This document shows, piece after piece, positions 6,668-14,713 of a stretch of DNA of 39,409 nucleotides (positions are counted from its first letter, which is position 1; each line of letters opens with the position of its first letter). The stretch covers positions 1-39,409 of the forward strand of contig SVJA01000017.1 in the NCBI GenBank assembly GCA_015069195.1. Direction: 5' to 3'. The notes beneath the pieces are model-generated. The model was not told the DNA's origin, searched no databases, and saw only the letters and a program-made list of their open reading frames with translations. The DNA comes from Oscillospiraceae bacterium (GTDB lineage Bacteria > Bacillota > Clostridia > UBA1212). A program made the position numbers and the translations under genes.

Positions 6668-7426
6668 ATGCTTGCTATAGAAAGAAAAAAACTTATATTA
6701 GAGCAACTTCAACGTGACAAAAAAGTCATTGTTGCAGATCTTGCAAAGGTTTTCGATGTTACGGAAGAGACAATTCGCCGTGACCTTGAAAAGCTTGAAA
6801 GGGAAGGATTTGCGCAGAAGATATACGGCGGTGCTGTTTTAAAGGAAAGTTTTAATGTTGACCTTCCTTATGCCGTCAGAAAAAGATCAAATGTTACAGA
6901 CAAGCAGTATATTGCCGGTTTGATAGCGGATATGATACAAGACGGTGACAGTATAATGCTTGATGCGAGTTCAACAGCACTTTTTGTTGCTCAAAATATA
7001 AAATCCAAAAAGAATATTACTATCATAACAAACTCTGTTGAAATTATTTGTGAAATTGCAGACAGAAACAGTTGGAAAGTGATATCGACCGGAGGCACTC
7101 TTAAAGAAGGTGCATTGGCTCTTGTGGGAAGTCAAACTACAAGAACTATCAGCAATTATCATGTTGACCTCGCCGTATTTTCGTGCAAAGGAATAAGTGC
7201 GGAAAGCGGTCTCACTGATGCGAGCGAGAATGATGCAGAAATAAAAAAAGCTATAATAGCGTCTGCACACAGAAAGATATTGGCTGTTGATCATTCAAAA
7301 TTTGATATAGTTTCGTTTGTCGGCATAGCCGATTTAAAGGAAATAGATCTTGTTGTTACAGATAGAAAACCCGACGGAGATTGGGATAAAGTATTCGAAA
7401 AAGAAAGAGTAGAACTCATTTATTAA
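6668..7426 (+). CDS. DeoR-family transcriptional regulator
   Basis: The 252-residue protein has an N-terminal winged helix-turn-helix (RKKLILEQLQRDKKVIVADLAKVFDVTEETIRRDLEKLE, residues about 5-45) and a C-terminal DeoR sensor domain (from about residue 75: ADMIQDGDSIMLDASSTALFVA, then NSVEI and the GG turn at STGGTL). DeoR regulators usually repress sugar or deoxysugar pathways and respond to a phosphorylated intermediate. The gene follows the shell operon by 43 bases with a GAAAGGA ribosome site and no terminator between, so it is probably co-transcribed and controls this operon. A fuculose- or rhamnulose-phosphate type effector would fit the proposed pathway, but that is inference. Confidence 0.9.
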   Translation: MLAIERKKLILEQLQRDKKVIVADLAKVFDVTEETIRRDLEKLEREGFAQKIYGGAVLKESFNVDLPYAVRKRSNVTDKQYIAGLIADMIQDGDSIMLDASSTALFVAQNIKSKKNITIITNSVEIICEIADRNSWKVISTGGTLKEGALALVGSQTTRTISNYHVDLAVFSCKGISAESGLTDASENDAEIKKAIIASAHRKILAVDHSKFDIVSFVGIADLKEIDLVVTDRKPDGDWDKVFEKERVELIY

Positions 7427-7471
7427 AAATATAGCAGTATAATTATATGTCGGAAGGCAGACTTTTTAGAT

Positions 7472-8611
7472 ATGACTGAATTAAAGATTATGTCGGATGT
7501 GTGTTTCGGTGAGAATTCACTGGAGGCACTTTCTCGATATAAAAATAGAAATATTGTGATATATACTGATCCGTTTTTAGCTGAAAGCGGTATGGTGAAT
7601 GCTGTGCTTGAAAAGCTTGACGGTAACAGTTGTCATATTTATACAAAAATCGCTCCGGATCCGAGTATAGAGCAAGTAGGCGAGTGCTATAAGTTTGCAA
7701 AGGAACATAACGCAGATTTGTTTATAGCTTTTGGCGGAGGTTCTGCGATTGATACGGCAAAGGCTGTTTTGTATGTTGACGCAGATGTCAGCGGCGGTAA
7801 AAATATAGAACTTGTTGCAATTCCGACTACTGCCGGTACGGGTTCTGAGGTTACTGATTTCTCTGTAATATCTGATACTGAAAACGGTGTAAAATATCCG
7901 ATTGTTGATAAGAAAATGGCTCCGGATCTCGCTATCTTATGTGCTGAATTTACGGTAAGTGTGCCCCCTAAAGTGACTGCAGCTACCGGAATGGATGTTA
8001 TAACTCATCTTCTTGAGGCGTATGTGTCTAACAGCGCAAATATTATAACGGATTCGGTTGCAGAAAAAGGTCTTGCGCTTGCTTTTGATAATATTTACAA
8101 AGCTTATAAAGAAGGTACTGATATCGCTGCAAGAGATAACATGCTTATGGCTTCGTACCTTGCAGGTGTTGCTTTCAATAATGCAGGTCTTGGTATTACA
8201 CATAGTATCGCACACGGTCTCGGCGCAAATTTCCATATAAGTCACGGTCTTGCAAATGCTATGGTTCTTCCGCATGTTATTGCGTTTAACTCTTGTCTTG
8301 ATGTGCCTTTCGGAATGGACAAATCAGTAGCTGCTCAAAAGTATGCGACTGCTTATTCTAAAATTGGTTGCGAGGATATGGGAACACGTTTAAGTGTTAT
8401 GGGTCTTATTAAGAAAATCAATGAAATGCTCAGACTTATGAAAGTTCCTGTGTCGCTTTCCGAGTGTGGTGTAAGCAGAGAAGCCTTCGAGCAGGCCAAA
8501 CCGATAATAGTAAAATCGGCACTTGCGGATGTTTGTACAACTTATAATCCGAGAGTTCCGGAAGCAAAGAATATAGAAAATATCCTTGACCGTTTATATA
8601 ACGGGATGTAA
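7472..8611 (+). CDS. Iron-dependent (group III) alcohol dehydrogenase, PduQ-like
   Basis: The 379-residue protein shows the Fe-ADH pattern: the N-terminal nucleotide part with FGGGSAIDTAKA (near residue 90), PTTAGTGSEVTDFSVI (near 125), and the C-terminal metal-binding helices with ITHSIAHGLGANFHISHGLANA supplying iron-ligating histidines. Enzymes of this family reduce propionaldehyde or lactaldehyde to alcohols with NADH. It follows the regulator by 45 bases and ends at a clear terminator, so it closes the operon. No extra N-terminal helix precedes the domain, so it may act in the cytosol or be carried in with a partner. With the zinc enzyme at 847-2055 the locus has two unrelated dehydrogenases. 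PduQ-like versus FucO-like cannot be settled by eye. Confidence 0.92.
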   Translation: MTELKIMSDVCFGENSLEALSRYKNRNIVIYTDPFLAESGMVNAVLEKLDGNSCHIYTKIAPDPSIEQVGECYKFAKEHNADLFIAFGGGSAIDTAKAVLYVDADVSGGKNIELVAIPTTAGTGSEVTDFSVISDTENGVKYPIVDKKMAPDLAILCAEFTVSVPPKVTAATGMDVITHLLEAYVSNSANIITDSVAEKGLALAFDNIYKAYKEGTDIAARDNMLMASYLAGVAFNNAGLGITHSIAHGLGANFHISHGLANAMVLPHVIAFNSCLDVPFGMDKSVAAQKYATAYSKIGCEDMGTRLSVMGLIKKINEMLRLMKVPVSLSECGVSREAFEQAKPIIVKSALADVCTTYNPRVPEAKNIENILDRLYNGM

Positions 8612-8628
8612 AATATAGTTAATAATTT

Positions 8629-8672
8629 AGCCAACTGATAAAATATTTCACATATTTGCAGTTGGCTTTTTT
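8629..8672 (+). terminator. rho-independent terminator of the microcompartment operon
   Basis: AGCCAACTG at 8629-8637 pairs perfectly with CAGTTGGCT at 8659-8667. The stem can extend inward through AAATAT/ATATTT (8641-8646 with 8652-8657). A T-run covers 8667-8672. It lies 18 bases after the Fe-ADH stop. Confidence 0.9.
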
Positions 8673-8691
8673 GTAAAAAGGAGTGTAAAAA

Positions 8692-10044
8692 ATGAAAAAG
8701 TTTTTATGTTTGTTGCTTTCTGTAGTTATGTTGCTCAGCATACTTACTGCTTGCGGCGAGGATAAGAAATCTTCCGGTGAGAAGCCAGGAGAAGATGGTT
8801 CCGAGAAACCTGCCGTCGAAAATGTTCTTACTGCCGAGAAAATGGCAGCAGTTGTAAAAGACAGCTTTAAAGGTGCAATGTCAACTGCAGAATTGAAAGT
8901 TGTTATCAAAGATGATAATGATGCCGGATCTGAAATTACACCTGATGAATTGGCTACATTGAAAAATTATGGCTGGACTCCTGAAAAGATAGAAGCTACC
9001 GTTAAGATGTCGTTGTTGACAACAGAGGATGAGCGCGCTAAGTTTGATATGAAATTATCAGACGGAAAAGATAAAGAAATGTGCAACCTCAGTTTGATTG
9101 TGATAAAAGGCGATGTTTATGTTGAAACTGCATCTCTCACAGGTGTTATTGATTTGATTCGTTCATTTGCGCCTGATGCTATAACTGAGGAGCTGGCAAA
9201 ACAGATCAAGCAGTCTTTTGGCGGTAAGAAATATGTAATGGTAAATTTAGAATCTCTTTTATCTATGTATGGTGCTTCATCAGAAACTGCTGATGAGGAG
9301 CAGGATTCGTTGTATCCAGTGATTGGTATGACTAAAGACGAACTTAAGAAAGCCATTGAGGCGTTTTCTGCCGAAGAAAATATTGTAAAGGCTTTGGAAA
9401 AAGCTATCGCTGATGTAAAGCTTATTACAGAGGGTGACGATTTCGTTACAATAAATTTGACAGACGAGTCGGCTAAATCTTTGTACAAAAAAATTGTAGA
9501 AATCATTTCCGGAAATGCAGATTTTCTCGGCGGTCAGATATTTAATGCTATGAAGAATTCTTATATTGCAGAAGAAGATTCGAAAGCAGAGGATTATATT
9601 GCTCCTGAGGAAGTATTTACTTCTGACGCTAAGAAGGAACTTATCGATAAGATAAAGAATTTCGGTAAAGCTGATGTAAAAGAAGATGATGAAGATTCTG
9701 CAGAAGATGTACAACCCGAAGAAGACGATGCTGAAATCGGATTCGAATTTACAAACACATTCAGCGTTGTAGATGAAGCAGCAGGTTCGTATAAAAATAC
9801 ATTTACTTTATCTGTATTTGAGAAAGGTCCTAATAAAAAGGATATGGTAACCGTTACATGTACAGAAACTTGTGTTAAGTCTGCTGAGAAAGTTGCAGAT
9901 ATTTCTGCATCCGACTGTATAGCTTTTGAAAGCGTAATCATGAAACTCAGCAACTTGTTTGCAGGTAGTTATGATGAGCCAATGAGTGAAAGTTCGGATA
10001 AATCTTTCACATCAGATAGTATGAGTGAAGCTGTTTCGTTTTAA
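8692..10044 (+). CDS. Secreted lipoprotein of unknown function, 450 aa
   Basis: I do not recognise the family. The N-terminus is a lipoprotein signal: KK, a hydrophobic stretch FLCLLLSVVMLLSI, and lipobox LTAC with lipidated Cys21, then a charged flexible stretch (EDKKSSGEKPGEDGSEKP). The mature protein is acidic and mixes amphipathic strands and helices. It includes a repeated-looking pattern of measured substrate terms such as KGDVYVETASLTG and KKYVMVNLESLLSMYG, as in clostridial lipoproteins with a LolA/LppX-like fold; that resemblance is impressionistic. A very acidic stretch lies at residues about 325-350 (DVKEDDEDSAEDVQPEEDDAE), and the C-terminus is Ser-rich. A GGAG site precedes the ATG. 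It is a single gene between two terminators, with no partner to suggest a role. Confidence 0.8.
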   Translation: MKKFLCLLLSVVMLLSILTACGEDKKSSGEKPGEDGSEKPAVENVLTAEKMAAVVKDSFKGAMSTAELKVVIKDDNDAGSEITPDELATLKNYGWTPEKIEATVKMSLLTTEDERAKFDMKLSDGKDKEMCNLSLIVIKGDVYVETASLTGVIDLIRSFAPDAITEELAKQIKQSFGGKKYVMVNLESLLSMYGASSETADEEQDSLYPVIGMTKDELKKAIEAFSAEENIVKALEKAIADVKLITEGDDFVTINLTDESAKSLYKKIVEIISGNADFLGGQIFNAMKNSYIAEEDSKAEDYIAPEEVFTSDAKKELIDKIKNFGKADVKEDDEDSAEDVQPEEDDAEIGFEFTNTFSVVDEAAGSYKNTFTLSVFEKGPNKKDMVTVTCTETCVKSAEKVADISASDCIAFESVIMKLSNLFAGSYDEPMSESSDKSFTSDSMSEAVSF

Positions 10045-10060
10045 TTTAGAATTTTATATA

Positions 10061-10115
10061 AAAAACAAGCAGAGCGTGTTTCTTTCAGCGAAAGGAACAC
10101 GCTCTGCTTGTTTTT
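10061..10115. terminator. bidirectional terminator between convergent genes
   Basis: A 25-position stem pairs 10061-10085 with 10091-10115 around a 5-base loop, with a single G-U pair. A-runs on the left and T-runs on the right give a T-tract in both directions. It serves the plus-strand lipoprotein gene and the minus-strand metH gene, whose stop is at 10134. Confidence 0.95.
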
Positions 10116-10133
10116 ATGGTTTTAGTTAATTGT

Positions 10134-12530
10134 TCAGTCAATGCTATTGCAATACCTGACTGCTTCCATTGCATCTTTTGCATATTTGTCAGCTCCGATT
10201 TTCTTTGCATATTCTTCTGTCAGAACAGCACCGCCTACAATCGTCTTGCATGGAATGTTTTTCTCTTTGAGCAATGCAATAGTGTCAGCCATTGCACCGA
10301 CTGTTGTTGTCATAAGTGCACTGAGTGCTACTGCTTTTGCATTACTTGATATGGCTGCTTCAATAATCACCTCGGGTGTAACATCTTTTCCAAGGTCTAT
10401 TACATTGAAGTTATAATTTTCCAACAAAAGTTTTACTATGTTTTTGCCTATGTCGTGAATGTCTCCTTTGACTGTAGCGATGACGACCGTACAATTTTTG
10501 TTACTTGTTGCGCCGCTTGATGTTATTGCTTGTTTTATTTGCTCGAATGCAAATTTTGATGCTTCTGCACTCATCAGAAGTCCCGGAAGGTAAGTGATTT
10601 TGTTTTCAAAATCTTTTCCTACTTTATTAAGTGCCGGGATGATATCATTGTTTACGATGTCAAGCGGCGGAGTAGTCTTTAAAAGTTCTTTCGTCATCTC
10701 CGCAGCTTGTTCTTTTCGTCCGTGTATTATCGCTTTTTGTAATTCGGATGATGCATCATCAGTTGTTTTTGCTTTTGTTGTTGCGGCAGTTGCTGTAATT
10801 TCTTCCGTGTTTTCGCAGAATTCTATGTATTCAGCAAAGTTTTCATCATTTGCGGTGAGTGCACAATAAGCACGGTATGTCTTCATCATGTCGAATGAAT
10901 ACGGATTCATTATAGCTGCATCAAGACCGTTTGAAAGGGCAAGTGCAAAGAATGTGCTTGTTATATAATCACGATTAGGAAGACCGAATGATACGTTTGA
11001 AACGCCGAGTGATGTTTTGCAACCGAGTTTGTTTTTTATCATATTAAGTGATTTTAATGTAGCATTTGCTGCATTCGGATCGGCACTTACGGTCATAGCA
11101 AGTGTATCAAAAATTATGTTCTTCTTTTCAATACCGTAACTTTCCGCTGTTTTTACTATTTTTTCTGCGATTTTGTATCTTTCTTCGGCTGTTTCGGGAA
11201 TTCCGTTTTCGTCAAGGGTAAGTGCTACAACAACACCTCCGTATTTCTTTACAAGAGGGAATACGGCATCCATACTTTCCTGTTTGCCGTTAACTGAATT
11301 TATCATTGCTTTTCCGTTGTAAATTCTGAGAGCTGACTCCATTGCAGATACATCGGATGTATCTATTTGGAGAGGTAAGTCCGAAACTGCTTGGAGCTCG
11401 AATACTGCTGTCTTAAGCATTTCTTTTTCATCAATATCCGGAAGTCCAACATTTACATCAAGAATATCGACTCCTTTATCTTGTTGGTTTATTCCTTCTT
11501 GTAAAATGTAGTCTATATCATTTTCGATAAGTGCCTGTTTGAAGCGTTTTTTTCCTGTGGGGTTTATTCTTTCACCTATAAGTATCGGCTTGGAATCAAA
11601 TACAACTGCTTTTGTGTATGATGTGACGGCGGTTGTATCTTTCTTTTCGACTGGCAGGGGGATGACATCGGCTATTAAGTCGTTTAAAGCTTTTATATAT
11701 TCGGGTGTTGTTCCGCAGCAACCACCGATGATTCGCACGCCGTTTTTTACCGCTTCTCGTACCTGAGTAGCAAAATCCATAGGAGAAACGTTAAATACGG
11801 TCTTTCCGTCAATTTCTTCGGGGAGCCCCGCATTGGGTTTAAAAAGTACAGGGATGCTTGCGGCATTAACTATTCGTTTTGCTGTTTCCGACATTTCTTT
11901 CGGCCCGTATGAACAGTTGAGACCGATGGCGTCGGCCCCCATTCCTTCGAGCATATAAACCATAGCTTCGGGAGATGCACCGGTCATGAGTTTTGAATCC
12001 TCTCCGTATGCGTTTGATACAAAAACGGGGAGAGTAGTGTTTTCTTTCGCCGCAAGCAATGCGGCCTTTGTTTCAAGGCTGTCCGTCATTGTTTCGATGA
12101 ATATAAGGTCAACGCCTGCGGAAACACCGATTTTAACAGTCTGAGCAAATATGGAAACCGCCGTTTCAAAGTCCATGTCACCGAGCGGCTTCAAAAGTTT
12201 GCCCAACGGTCCGATGTCGAGTGCGATGAATTTTTCTTTTGCTGAAACTGATTTTTCTTTTGCTATGCGAGCGTTTTCTACGGCAGCAAAAATTATTTTT
12301 TCAAGTTCTTCTTCGCTGAATTTCAGAGTGTTTGCTCCGAATGTATTTGTGACAACGATATTTGATCCTGCATCAAAATAGTCACAGTGTATTTTCTGTA
12401 TAACTTCCGGATTTGTTATATTCCAGAGTTCCGGTTTTTCTCCGGGTTTAAGTCCTGCACTTTGGAGAAGGGTGCCCATTCCGCCGTCGAGAAAAGTTAT
12501 ATAATTTTTTACATAATCAAGAATGTTCAT
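10134..12530 (-). CDS. metH: Cobalamin-dependent methionine synthase, without activation domain
   Basis: This 798-residue enzyme transfers a methyl group from methyl-tetrahydrofolate through cobalamin to homocysteine. Domains in order: homocysteine-binding barrel (about 1-290), with zinc cysteines in IGLNCSYGP and GGCCGTTP; pterin-binding barrel (about 310-570), with LIGERINPTGKKRFKQAL; helical cap (about 600-690); and the B12 domain with DIHDIGKNIV, whose histidine is the lower axial ligand. It stops after the B12 domain (E. coli MetH is about 1,227 residues), and the reactivation domain is the separate upstream gene at 12530-13150. The start is ATG at 12530, sharing its A with the TGA of that gene; the TTG at 12533 is a less likely start. 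Overlap implies translational coupling. A low-complexity Thr/Ala linker (TATAATTKAKTTDD) precedes the cap. Confidence 0.95.
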   Translation of the reverse strand: MNILDYVKNYITFLDGGMGTLLQSAGLKPGEKPELWNITNPEVIQKIHCDYFDAGSNIVVTNTFGANTLKFSEEELEKIIFAAVENARIAKEKSVSAKEKFIALDIGPLGKLLKPLGDMDFETAVSIFAQTVKIGVSAGVDLIFIETMTDSLETKAALLAAKENTTLPVFVSNAYGEDSKLMTGASPEAMVYMLEGMGADAIGLNCSYGPKEMSETAKRIVNAASIPVLFKPNAGLPEEIDGKTVFNVSPMDFATQVREAVKNGVRIIGGCCGTTPEYIKALNDLIADVIPLPVEKKDTTAVTSYTKAVVFDSKPILIGERINPTGKKRFKQALIENDIDYILQEGINQQDKGVDILDVNVGLPDIDEKEMLKTAVFELQAVSDLPLQIDTSDVSAMESALRIYNGKAMINSVNGKQESMDAVFPLVKKYGGVVVALTLDENGIPETAEERYKIAEKIVKTAESYGIEKKNIIFDTLAMTVSADPNAANATLKSLNMIKNKLGCKTSLGVSNVSFGLPNRDYITSTFFALALSNGLDAAIMNPYSFDMMKTYRAYCALTANDENFAEYIEFCENTEEITATAATTKAKTTDDASSELQKAIIHGRKEQAAEMTKELLKTTPPLDIVNNDIIPALNKVGKDFENKITYLPGLLMSAEASKFAFEQIKQAITSSGATSNKNCTVVIATVKGDIHDIGKNIVKLLLENYNFNVIDLGKDVTPEVIIEAAISSNAKAVALSALMTTTVGAMADTIALLKEKNIPCKTIVGGAVLTEEYAKKIGADKYAKDAMEAVRYCNSID

Positions 12531-13150
12531 CAAATTTCCTCTTTCTTTATCCCTATAATGGCTGTGACTGATTTTGTCGGAGTCATAAGAAGGTTTTCGT
12601 TAAGTGTGATACCTGCTTTTGCAGTGCATTGTAATTCACGGAATATATCTGTTTGTAACTCAATCGGTAAATCTCCGTAGCCGGGGCTGAAGCGCGGCTT
12701 TGTGATGTATCCGTTTTCAGCAAGTTCTTTCTTTATATCATCTTCGAATTTGTCGCAAAGTTTCTCCGCGTGCTCCGTTCCAATGGCTTGCATGCAAAGT
12801 GCTTTCACAGGAGAGATACGATTGTATTTGGACACAAGTCTGTCTATGCCTATACCGCAAGTGGCTGCAAAAACAAGTGCTTTTTCGCAGTTTGATAAAT
12901 TTTTTGATAAATCACTGCTTGCAATTTCTGAAAAGCCGAAATTGCATATTTTTTCGCGTGCGGTACAATTATACAATCTGTAACAAACGGTATAATTAAA
13001 AACACCTGATTTTTCTGTTTCTTTGAGACACTCATCAATAATGCAGTCAATGTCTTCACCGGCACCGCCGGCACACATATATCTTTTTATCTCGCGTCGT
13101 TCAATCTCGACGCCGTGATATTTTTTTACGTAAACAACACCCGTATTCAT
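12530..13150 (-). CDS. Stand-alone methionine synthase activation-domain protein
   Basis: The 206-residue protein corresponds to the C-terminal S-adenosylmethionine-binding reactivation domain of full-length MetH. The diagnostic motif is PRFSPGYGD (near residue 155), which contacts the SAM and cobalamin. It also carries GIGIDRLVSKY and, late, LLMTPTKSVTAIIGI. It would reductively remethylate inactive cob(II)alamin on the MetH at 10134-12530. Its ATG overlaps the metF stop by four bases and its TGA overlaps the metH ATG, so the three proteins are made together. The split arrangement is known in several Firmicutes and Thermotoga. The electron donor (flavodoxin or ferredoxin) is not encoded nearby. 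Confidence 0.92.
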   Translation of the reverse strand: MNTGVVYVKKYHGVEIERREIKRYMCAGGAGEDIDCIIDECLKETEKSGVFNYTVCYRLYNCTAREKICNFGFSEIASSDLSKNLSNCEKALVFAATCGIGIDRLVSKYNRISPVKALCMQAIGTEHAEKLCDKFEDDIKKELAENGYITKPRFSPGYGDLPIELQTDIFRELQCTAKAGITLNENLLMTPTKSVTAIIGIKKEEI

Positions 13151-14025
13151 TTTCCTGTAATATCTGAAAGATTCTGCTGTATGCGGTAAGCTATTTCGGG
13201 CTTGTTCATTGTGTAGATGTGAACATTTGAAACACCGTTTGCATAAAGGTCAATTATTTGGTCGGTAGCATATGCAACACCTGCCTGCATCATAGCATTG
13301 GGATCGGTGCCGAATTTGTCTACGAGTGATTTAAAACGCTGGGGCATATGTGAACCGGAAAGGGTAATCGCTCTTTTCACCTGATTGGCATTGGTAATAG
13401 GCATAATACCTGCGATAACCGGGACGGTAATACCTGCTTCACGTATTTTGTAAAGGAAGTTGTACAGAAGGTTATTATCGAAGAACATCTGTGTCGTAAG
13501 AAATTCGCAACCTGCATCAACTTTTTCTTTAAGATACTTTATGTCTTCCTTTTGGTTTGTGCTTTCGGGATGTACCTCCGGGTAGCAAGCTCCGCCGATG
13601 CAAAAGTCGTATTTGCTTTCCCGAAGCTGTCTTATGAGGTCAACGGCGTGTTTGTATGCCCATTCACTTCTGTCGGCATCTAAAAGATCCTGAGGAATGT
13701 CACCGCGCAATGCAAGAATATTATTAATACCTGCATCATGTATCTTTTCTATCATATTTACAACAGCATCTTTTGTCGATGATACACATGTAAGGTGTGC
13801 AATAGTAGGGACATTAAAGTCCGCTTTTATTTCGCTTGCGATATCAAGGGTATATTTACTGGTACCGCCGCCGGCTCCGTATGTAACGCTCATAAATGCC
13901 GGTGAAAGTTTTGCTATTTCGCGCACTGCATTTTGTACAGAATCGAATGCTGCATCAGTTTTCGGCGGAAAGACTTCAAAAGAAAGTGAAGCCGTATCTT
14001 TGTATAAAATTTCAGATAATTTCAT
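13147..14025 (-). CDS. metF: 5,10-methylenetetrahydrofolate reductase
   Basis: The 292-residue FAD enzyme reduces methylene-tetrahydrofolate to methyl-tetrahydrofolate, the methyl donor for the MetH encoded downstream. The family motifs are all visible: FEVFPPKT (catalytic Glu at about residue 17), VTYGAGGG, LALRGDIP, ACYPEVHPE, TQMFFD and GIMPI, with HIYTMN near the end. The length matches the bacterial type. The start ATG at 14025 follows AAGGAAG on the minus strand. It is the first gene of a three-gene operon driven by the promoter at 14056-14084. No companion MetV-like zinc protein is present. Confidence 0.96.
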   Translation of the reverse strand: MKLSEILYKDTASLSFEVFPPKTDAAFDSVQNAVREIAKLSPAFMSVTYGAGGGTSKYTLDIASEIKADFNVPTIAHLTCVSSTKDAVVNMIEKIHDAGINNILALRGDIPQDLLDADRSEWAYKHAVDLIRQLRESKYDFCIGGACYPEVHPESTNQKEDIKYLKEKVDAGCEFLTTQMFFDNNLLYNFLYKIREAGITVPVIAGIMPITNANQVKRAITLSGSHMPQRFKSLVDKFGTDPNAMMQAGVAYATDQIIDLYANGVSNVHIYTMNKPEIAYRIQQNLSDITGK

Positions 14026-14055
14026 GTTAAAACTTCCTTATACTTTGATGTATGG

Positions 14056-14084
14056 ATTATACTCCGAAATATATATTTTATCAA
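14056..14084 (-). promoter_or_regulatory. sigma-A type promoter of metF operon
   Basis: On the minus strand TTGATA (14084-14079) and TATAAT (14061-14056) are separated by exactly 17 bases. The start of transcription would fall about 24 bases before the metF ATG, leaving no room for a SAM, T-box or cobalamin riboswitch. Confidence 0.8.
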
Positions 14085-14115
14085 TAATTTTACAGTAAAT
14101 TGGCATAAATTATGA

Positions 14116-14144
14116 TTGTTTATGTAAATTAAAAGTGTTATAAT
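14116..14144 (+). promoter_or_regulatory. promoter of the hydrogenase operon (extended -10)
   Basis: TATAAT at 14139-14144 is preceded by TGT, giving an extended -10, and TTGTTT at 14116-14121 stands 17 bases upstream as a weak -35. It is divergent from the metF promoter, 31 bases apart at the -35 boxes. The 11-base palindrome TTTACAGTAAA (14089-14099) lies between them and could be an operator. Confidence 0.7.
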
Positions 14145-14195
14145 ACTCGAAGTGCAAAAAAATATTTAAAATATATTGAACGGAGGTTGATAATA

Positions 14196-14678
14196 ATGAG
14201 CATTGGTTTTGTTGACACAGAAGAAAAACACTCAAAACTGCTCGCGATTATCGAAGAGAGCAAAAGCAAGCCGGGTTCTTTGATTCATGTTCTTCATGAA
14301 GCACAGTTGATCTACGGATATCTTCCTATTGAAGTACAGAAGATGATTTCCGAAGGTCTTGACATTCCGCTTGCAGAGATTTACGGAGTTGTAACTTTTT
14401 ACGCACAGTTCTCGCTTAAACCCAAGGGTGAGTACAGAATATCTGTATGTCTCGGTACGGCGTGCTATGTAAAAGGTTCGGACAAGCTTCTTGATAAGCT
14501 CAAAGAAGAGCTTCACCTTGAGGTTGGTGATTGTACTCCCGACGGAAAGTTTTCACTTGAGGCATGCAGATGTATCGGAGCTTGCGGTTTGGCACCGGTA
14601 TTTACAATAAATGATGATGTATACGGCAGAATCGGACCTGATGATGTTCCGGGTATTCTTGCTAAATACAAAGATTGA
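14196..14678 (+). CDS. hydC: NuoE/HydC-like [2Fe-2S] subunit of hydrogenase
   Basis: The 160-residue protein is the thioredoxin-fold [2Fe-2S] subunit of an NADH-linked [FeFe]-hydrogenase. An N-terminal helical part (GSLIHVLHEAQLIYGYLP) precedes the cluster domain, with CLGTAC and EACRCIGACG giving the ligating cysteines. The ATG at 14196 has CGGAGG at 14181-14186; the in-frame TTG at 14187 is too close to that site. It is the first gene of hydCBA, with 35 bases to the next start. In Thermotoga and Acetobacterium the matching trimer couples NADH and ferredoxin oxidation to hydrogen formation by electron bifurcation. The same function is plausible here but not proved by sequence. Confidence 0.92.
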   Translation: MSIGFVDTEEKHSKLLAIIEESKSKPGSLIHVLHEAQLIYGYLPIEVQKMISEGLDIPLAEIYGVVTFYAQFSLKPKGEYRISVCLGTACYVKGSDKLLDKLKEELHLEVGDCTPDGKFSLEACRCIGACGLAPVFTINDDVYGRIGPDDVPGILAKYKD

Positions 14679-14713
14679 TTTTACAGAGCATTATTTCGGA
14701 GGTGTTTACATAT

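Noticed and set aside
7427-7471. TATAAT at 7438-7443 as a separate promoter for the iron alcohol dehydrogenase
   Set aside because: No -35-like hexamer occurs 16-18 bases upstream and the gap is short, so co-transcription with the regulator is simpler.
12387-12680. Plus-strand open frame across the metH start
   Set aside because: It crosses the overlapping metH and activation-protein genes, both of which carry diagnostic motifs on the minus strand.
14026-14195. Possible riboswitch between metF and the hydrogenase operon
   Set aside because: The promoter boxes fill the gap and the predicted metF leader is about 24 bases; the hydC leader of about 45 bases shows no known riboswitch core.
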